Positions 59,790 to 64,000 of a stretch of DNA of 64,000 bases are shown here, piece after piece. A program made the position numbers and the translations under genes. A model generated the notes under the pieces. The model was given only the letters and a program-made list of their open reading frames with translations, searched no databases and was not told the origin of the DNA. Where the stretch lies: contig CALADF010000001.1 in assembly GCA_937890835.1 (NCBI GenBank), forward strand, positions 124,001 to 188,000, written 5' to 3'. The first letter of the stretch is position 1, and each line of letters opens with the position of its first letter. This DNA is from an uncultured bacterium. Lineage in GTDB: Bacteria; Actinomycetota; Coriobacteriia; Coriobacteriales; Eggerthellaceae.

Positions 59790-60734
59790 CTATTGAATCG
59801 GCAGGGAATCGATGCCTTCCCTCGACAGGTAGTCTTTCTTCTCGAAACGCGCGGTCTCGCTCATGAGGAAGTTGACGAAGGAGAGGATCACGTCGTTTTC
59901 CCTCGACTTCTTCCACAGCATGCCGGCGGAAAGCTTGACATCGTCATCTTCGATCGGGATGAACTCGAGGTTGCCGCTTCCGTACACGCCGAGATGGTCG
60001 AAAGCTAACGCTATGCGGCCGGTTGCGGTCAGGGTTGTCATCAAAGACGCGGCGTCGACGATGCGCTCGTCGTTCCAGATGGATATGCCCGCGTTTCTCA
60101 TCTTCACTTCGATCTGAGATATGTTGTTGCGCGACGCGTTGAATCGCGGGGCGAGGATGGTCTCGTTCTTCAGATCCTCGAACGTGATAGACGCTTTCGA
60201 GGCAAGTCGATGCGTTTTCGGCACGGCGAGCTTGTATTCGTCCTCGTAGAGAACGCGATGCGAAAGCGAGCCGCCTCGTGTTATGCGGGAGAACAACGTG
60301 AAGCCGATGTCGATCCTGTTTTCGCCGAGGGCGTCCTGGACGTTTCCGACCTCGAGCACTTTGAACGTGAACTCGACGTCGGGGTGAAGCCTTCGGTACT
60401 CACGGCAGACGAGCGGCAGGAAAGAGCCGAACGAGCCGAGGAGAAAGCCGATGCGTATGGTGGTCGAAACGCCGTCTTGGTAGTGCGCGATGCGACTGAG
60501 CGCACGTTCGTAATCGGAGACGATGCGCTTCGCGTCCTCGACGAACAGGGCTCCCACCTCGGTAAGCCTCACCGAGTGGCTGTCGCGTACGAACAGGCGC
60601 ACCCCGAGCTCCTTTTCCAGAGCGGAGATATGGCTGCTGAGCACGGATTGCGAGACGAAAAGGCTTTTGGCCGTCTCCGTGAAGCTGAGGTTGGAAGAGA
60701 GCGTGAGGAATTCGAACAAGGTGTCGATGCGCAT
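59790..60734 (-). CDS. LysR-type transcriptional regulator
   Basis: Encodes 314 residues. N-terminal winged helix (about 1-60, LSFTETAKSLFVSQSVLSSHIS) and an effector-binding domain (about 90-300). ATG at 60734 is preferred because GGAGGCGAC lies just upstream; earlier in-frame codons would add 34 unrelated residues. Divergent from the molybdoenzyme gene and likely its regulator; it could also act on the DASS and URO-D-like genes. Confidence 0.91.
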   Translation of the reverse strand: MRIDTLFEFLTLSSNLSFTETAKSLFVSQSVLSSHISALEKELGVRLFVRDSHSVRLTEVGALFVEDAKRIVSDYERALSRIAHYQDGVSTTIRIGFLLGSFGSFLPLVCREYRRLHPDVEFTFKVLEVGNVQDALGENRIDIGFTLFSRITRGGSLSHRVLYEDEYKLAVPKTHRLASKASITFEDLKNETILAPRFNASRNNISQIEVKMRNAGISIWNDERIVDAASLMTTLTATGRIALAFDHLGVYGSGNLEFIPIEDDDVKLSAGMLWKKSRENDVILSFVNFLMSETARFEKKDYLSREGIDSLPIQ

Positions 60735-60874
60735 GTCGCCTCCGGTCGAAACGCTGATTGCTCGGCATCGCGCAATGCGCGATCCGCGGGAAACGCTAGG
60801 GCCGACGAATCTCTCGATGAGTCCTTTCGCCGTCATGTTACGACATTGTACCTTTTTTCCCGTGCGAAACCCTT

Positions 60875-60941
60875 GCTATCTGATTGCGCGATAGCTCATT
60901 GCATTCTCGAATCGCCATTGACGTCGCACGCTCCCTATAAT
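60875..60941 (+). promoter_or_regulatory. LysR operator candidate and -10 box
   Basis: Inverted repeat GCTATC-N9-GATAGC (60875-60895) fits the T-N11-A pattern of LysR sites. TATAAT lies at 60936-60941, 41 bases downstream, without a well-spaced -35 (a TTGACG at 60918 is only 12 bases away), which suits an activator-dependent promoter for the molybdoenzyme gene. Confidence 0.6.
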
Positions 60942-60983
60942 CGTGGTGCGTTACCCGCACATAATACGAGGGGAGGAGTTGCA

Positions 60984-63260
60984 ATGAGCGAAGAGAAGAC
61001 CCACGAGCTTCCCAAGCCCGTATCCCAAGACGATCCCACCGGTCGTAAGTGGACGTGGGAGGAAGACGAGTACACGGTCATCCGAACTCATGCGCGTACG
61101 GGCCCGGGTTGCCATGACAACTGCGGTGTACTCATGTACGTGAAAGACGGTGTTCTCGAGAAGATCGAGGGGGATCCCGAGAACCCTTACAACGAGGGCA
61201 GGCTTTGCCCGAGATGTCTCGCGTTCAAGGAGATGCTCTATCACGAAGATCGCCTGAAGTACCCCATGAAGCGCGCTCGCGAGGATCGCGGCAAGAACAC
61301 GTTCGAGCGTTGCTCGTGGGAAGAGGCGTACGACATCATCGAGCGTGAGATGAAGAAGGTCATCGAGACCTATGGCGCCAAGTCCATCTGGGTCACGCAG
61401 GGCACCGGGCGCGACATCAACGGCTACGGTCCTCTTCTGGCAAATTACTTCGGAACACCTAACTACGGCACCGGCTTCCTGTCTGGTCAGGCATGCTACG
61501 CGCCTCGCCTCTTCAGCACCGCATTGAAATCCGGCAGCATCTTCATCGCGGACTATTCTCAGTTCAGCGCCGATCGCTACGATGATCCGCGTTGGGAGGC
61601 TCCTGAGTACATCCTTGTTTGGGGCAATAACCCCGTTGTCGCCAACTCGGACGGAAGCCTGGGCTATTGGGTGGTCGAGTCGATGAAACGCGGCAGCAAG
61701 CTCATCGTCATGGATCCTGTTCTGACCTGGCTTGCAGGCAAGGCGGAGATCTGGTTCCAGCTACGTCCCGGCACCGACACCGCGCTTGCGCTTGCGCTTT
61801 GCCATCAGATCGCCGAAGAGGGTCTTGAGGACCGCGAGTTCGTCGATCTGTGGTGCTACGGCTACGACGAGTTCAAGGAGCACCTCAAGAAGTACACGCC
61901 TGCATGGGCCGCTGAGGTCTGCGGCGTCGACGAGGATCTCATCATCGAAGCCGCTCGAAAGATCGGCAACGCCCGCGCTTGCGCCTTGCAGTGGGGCGTC
62001 GCCCTCGACCACACCTCCGAAGGGTTCGTCGCGGGCATGGCCTGCTACGACCTTATGGCCATGACGGGTAACTTCGAAAAGCCCGGAACCATGATCGCCG
62101 GCACCTTCCCCTATGGCATGAGCGTCAGCTGGCAGCCTAAGGAAAGCGTTTGGCGCGGTTGCACGCCGCCTGTCAATCAAGACGAGACCATGAACGACGA
62201 CTACCCGGCGCTTAAGGCCATGGCCGCCATCAGCCCGGATATGCTGCTCAAGGCGCTTGAGACCGGCGAGCCTTATCCCATTAAGGCGATGTTCATGATT
62301 CAGAACAACGCGATCGCCAACATGGGCGCGGCTCCGCAACGCATCCTCCCCGCTCTTCAGGGCACCGATTTCAACGTCGTGGTGGATCTGTTCCTCACGC
62401 CGACGGCTCTCGCGTGCGCAGACGTGCTGCTTCCCGCTGCATGCTTCGCCGAGCGTATGGGCATCACGGGCCATCAGCCCTACAACATCGGCTCTATCGT
62501 TCAAGCCGTCGAGCCGCTCGGTGAGTGCAAATCCGACCAGCGTATCATTTGGGAGATCGGGCACCGCTTCGTCGACGACGAGTACAAGAAATGGGATGAC
62601 GAGGAAAGCTTCTACAACTACCTGCTGCGCAAGACCGGTTTCACGTGGGAGGATCTCAAGGAGCGCACCTGGGCCTACCCCGAGTTCGAGTACAACAAGC
62701 ACGAGAAAGGCCTGTTGCGTCGCGACGGAACGGTTGGTTTCGCCACTTCCACGGGTCGCTATAACTTCTATTGCCCCGAGATGATCATGTTCGGCCTTCC
62801 GCCGTTCCCCGAGTACGAGGAGCCGCCTGAGAGCCCCGTCTCTCGCCCCGACTTGGCTGAGAAGTACCCGCTCGTCCTGACCTCCGGCGCTCGTCAGTGG
62901 GGCTTTTTCCACTCCGAGCATCGTCAGAGTCCGTCGATGCGTCGCATCCATCCCGAGCCGACGGTTCTCATCCATCCCGAGACGGCAGCCGAATACGGCA
63001 TCAAAGACGGTGACTGGGTGAAGCTGGAGAACCATCTCGGTTCGTGCAAGCAGCGTGCCAAACTTACCAAGCGCATCCGCAAGGACACCGTCTCAGCTGA
63101 CCACGGTTGGTGGTTCCCCGAGCGCGGGCCTGAGGACGGCACTTTGTTCGGCGTCATGGAGTCCAACATCAACCGACTCATTCCGATGCGTCCGGGCAAG
63201 GTCGGCTTGGGAGCCTCCTACAAGTCCCAGCTCTGCAGCATCGCTAAGTTCGAGGAGTAG
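60984..63260 (+). CDS. Molybdopterin oxidoreductase, cytoplasmic
   Basis: Encodes 758 residues of the DMSO-reductase superfamily. No Tat signal. An N-terminal [4Fe-4S] motif is unusual: Cys43, 47, 75 and 78 (CHDNC...CPRC), with the normal first Cys (at residue 40) replaced by Gly and an extra Cys at 78. Cys171 in SGQACYAP may be a Mo or W ligand. The C-terminal MGD domain begins about residue 620. It resembles acetylene-hydratase-like and other coriobacterial enzymes that act on hydroxy-aromatic or small organic substrates. ATG follows GGGGAGGAG. Substrate unknown. Confidence 0.87.
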   Translation: MSEEKTHELPKPVSQDDPTGRKWTWEEDEYTVIRTHARTGPGCHDNCGVLMYVKDGVLEKIEGDPENPYNEGRLCPRCLAFKEMLYHEDRLKYPMKRAREDRGKNTFERCSWEEAYDIIEREMKKVIETYGAKSIWVTQGTGRDINGYGPLLANYFGTPNYGTGFLSGQACYAPRLFSTALKSGSIFIADYSQFSADRYDDPRWEAPEYILVWGNNPVVANSDGSLGYWVVESMKRGSKLIVMDPVLTWLAGKAEIWFQLRPGTDTALALALCHQIAEEGLEDREFVDLWCYGYDEFKEHLKKYTPAWAAEVCGVDEDLIIEAARKIGNARACALQWGVALDHTSEGFVAGMACYDLMAMTGNFEKPGTMIAGTFPYGMSVSWQPKESVWRGCTPPVNQDETMNDDYPALKAMAAISPDMLLKALETGEPYPIKAMFMIQNNAIANMGAAPQRILPALQGTDFNVVVDLFLTPTALACADVLLPAACFAERMGITGHQPYNIGSIVQAVEPLGECKSDQRIIWEIGHRFVDDEYKKWDDEESFYNYLLRKTGFTWEDLKERTWAYPEFEYNKHEKGLLRRDGTVGFATSTGRYNFYCPEMIMFGLPPFPEYEEPPESPVSRPDLAEKYPLVLTSGARQWGFFHSEHRQSPSMRRIHPEPTVLIHPETAAEYGIKDGDWVKLENHLGSCKQRAKLTKRIRKDTVSADHGWWFPERGPEDGTLFGVMESNINRLIPMRPGKVGLGASYKSQLCSIAKFEE

Positions 63261-63268
63261 TGATCGAC

Positions 63269-63592
63269 ATGAGGAAATTACTTGCCGTCGACTACAGCCT
63301 GTGCACGGGCTGCCATACGTGCGAAGTGGCCTGCCAGCAGGAGAAGGGTCTTGACGCCGAGACCTTCGGCATCAAGCTGACGCAGATCGGGCCCGACCAG
63401 ATCAGCGATCGTCATTGGCAGTACGAGTTCGTGCCTGTCCCCACAGAGCGCTGCGATCGCTGCGCGAGCCGCCTGGCAAAGGACAAAATGCCCATGTGCG
63501 TTCAGCATTGCCAGACCGCCTGCATCAAGGTCGGCACGCTCGAGGAGCTCGGTGATTTGGTGAATCAGCGCAAGGTCGCCATTTTCACCTAA
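63269..63592 (+). CDS. Two-cluster ferredoxin partner
   Basis: Encodes 107 residues with Cys12, 15, 18, 22 (CTGCHTCEVAC) and a second set Cys62, 65, 77, 81 (RCDRC, MCVQHC). Short relative of DmsB/FdhB-type subunits, with the two middle clusters missing. It passes electrons to or from the molybdoenzyme upstream. ATG at 63269 is preferred over GTG at 63260 for spacing from GAGGAG. Confidence 0.87.
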   Translation: MRKLLAVDYSLCTGCHTCEVACQQEKGLDAETFGIKLTQIGPDQISDRHWQYEFVPVPTERCDRCASRLAKDKMPMCVQHCQTACIKVGTLEELGDLVNQRKVAIFT

Positions 63593-63648
63593 GCTGCCTC
63601 GACATGTGTCTCAGCTCTTTTAACGGGGCAAAAGTAATAGGTTAGACG

Positions 63649-63686
63649 AAGACCCCGGTGCGAATGCAACGCGCCGGGGTCTTTTC
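63649..63686 (+). terminator. Terminator of the second molybdoenzyme operon
   Basis: 10-bp stem AAGACCCCGG with its complement (63649-63658 and 63674-63683), followed by TTTT. It closes the molybdoenzyme/ferredoxin operon. Confidence 0.9.
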
Positions 63687-63800
63687 GCGTTTCTTTCCGT
63701 AGGCTGCTTCCTGGCGACGGCGAATGCTCAGCGCTTCGATGCGACAAGCGGGAAACGCGCGGCAGTCAGGCTATCGGGCGGTGCAGGGGAGGCGACGTGA

Positions 63801-63835
63801 TTATCCTGCTTGCCGTATTGCAGCAAGCAGGATAA
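63801..63835. repeat. Inverted repeat near the window end
   Basis: Perfect 13-bp inverted repeat (TTATCCTGCTTGC and complement, 63801-63813 and 63823-63835). It lies after the minus-strand gene at 63872 and could be its terminator, although the T-run is short. Confidence 0.6.
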
Positions 63836-63871
63836 AATCTGGTGCTTTTTCAGCGCGTAAAAGGCATTGCG

Positions 63872-64000
63872 TTATCGCTCGAGCTTCTCGGTCATTTCAT
63901 CGGCGTGTCTTTTCAACCGTTCTGCGAGGAACTGCATCTCCTCGCTTTCAGGTGATTCTCTCACGATAGCGAACGATTCGACGTAACGCTTGCGATCCGA
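63872..64000 (-). CDS. 3' end of an unknown gene (partial)
   Basis: The last 129 bases read on the minus strand as 42 codons and a stop (ends ADEMTEKLER). The segment is highly charged and helical. The start lies beyond the window. No family can be named from this fragment. Confidence 0.55.
   Translation of the reverse strand, partial: SDRKRYVESFAIVRESPESEEMQFLAERLKRHADEMTEKLER

Noticed and set aside
60918..60941. TTGACG plus TATAAT as a full sigma-70 promoter
   Set aside because: The spacer is only 12 bases, too short for a normal promoter; only the -10 was kept.
1..64000. CRISPR array, tRNA or rRNA genes
   Set aside because: No regularly spaced repeats and no cloverleaf or rRNA-like sequence was found by reading; short tRNAs could still be missed without a scan.

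Overview
The window is a high-GC chromosome segment from an anaerobic actinobacterium, most likely class Coriobacteriia, family Eggerthellaceae (gut Eggerthella/Slackia-like relatives). The indicators are LuxR regulators fused to a 12-helix membrane domain, several cytoplasmic molybdopterin oxidoreductases, an indolepyruvate:ferredoxin oxidoreductase flanked by PaaK/ACT pairs, a menaquinone prenyltransferase and a Coriobacteriia-style second type IIA topoisomerase. The taxon is inferred from content, not from a marker gene. I saw no rRNA, tRNA or CRISPR array.

Layout. 1-4.6 kb: zinc-ribbon membrane protein, thrS behind a highly structured leader, an arylamine N-acetyltransferase and a divergent LysR regulator. 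4.9-10.5 kb: complete six-gene Ech-type energy-converting [NiFe] hydrogenase (echABCDEF). 10.7-17.4 kb: pgsA, a VanW-domain envelope protein, paaK with an ACT protein, a D,D-carboxypeptidase and an FHA protein. 17.5-22.6 kb: iorAB, a second ACT protein and second paaK, gluQ. 22.6-29.5 kb: menA, a lipoprotein, a flavin reductase and a topoisomerase subunit pair. 29.67-36.7 kb: a 7-kb integrative element inserted in the 5' end of a low-molecular-weight protein tyrosine phosphatase gene. 36.7-41 kb: the rebuilt phosphatase gene, an unknown protein, an ion permease and a membrane LuxR regulator. 41.2-46.7 kb: a transhydroxylase-like molybdoenzyme operon with a small zinc-ribbon protein and an MFS transporter. 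47-56.5 kb: a cai/fix-like operon (acyl-CoA dehydrogenase, FixAB, thioesterase, FAD oxidoreductase, CoA-transferase, CoA-ligase, FixC, FixX). 56.9-63.6 kb: a uroporphyrinogen-decarboxylase-like protein, a DASS permease, a LysR regulator and a second molybdopterin enzyme with its ferredoxin. The last 129 bases hold the 3' end of a minus-strand gene.

How the parts may work together (inference). IorAB would oxidise aromatic 2-oxo acids to aryl-acetyl-CoA and reduce ferredoxin; PaaK run in reverse could recover ATP; Ech would reoxidise ferredoxin, make H2 and pump ions. The FixABCX/acyl-CoA dehydrogenase set and the molybdoenzymes would be electron sinks for enoyl-CoA and for (poly)phenolic compounds.

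The most striking single feature is the integrative element. It splits the phosphatase gene within the codons of the catalytic P-loop, leaves a 12-codon orphan start at its left end and supplies a new start at its right end. It carries xis/int, an XRE repressor with an operator-like palindrome, repeated integrase arm-type motifs, and a cargo of surface-anchored, lipoprotein and coiled-coil membrane proteins of unknown function.
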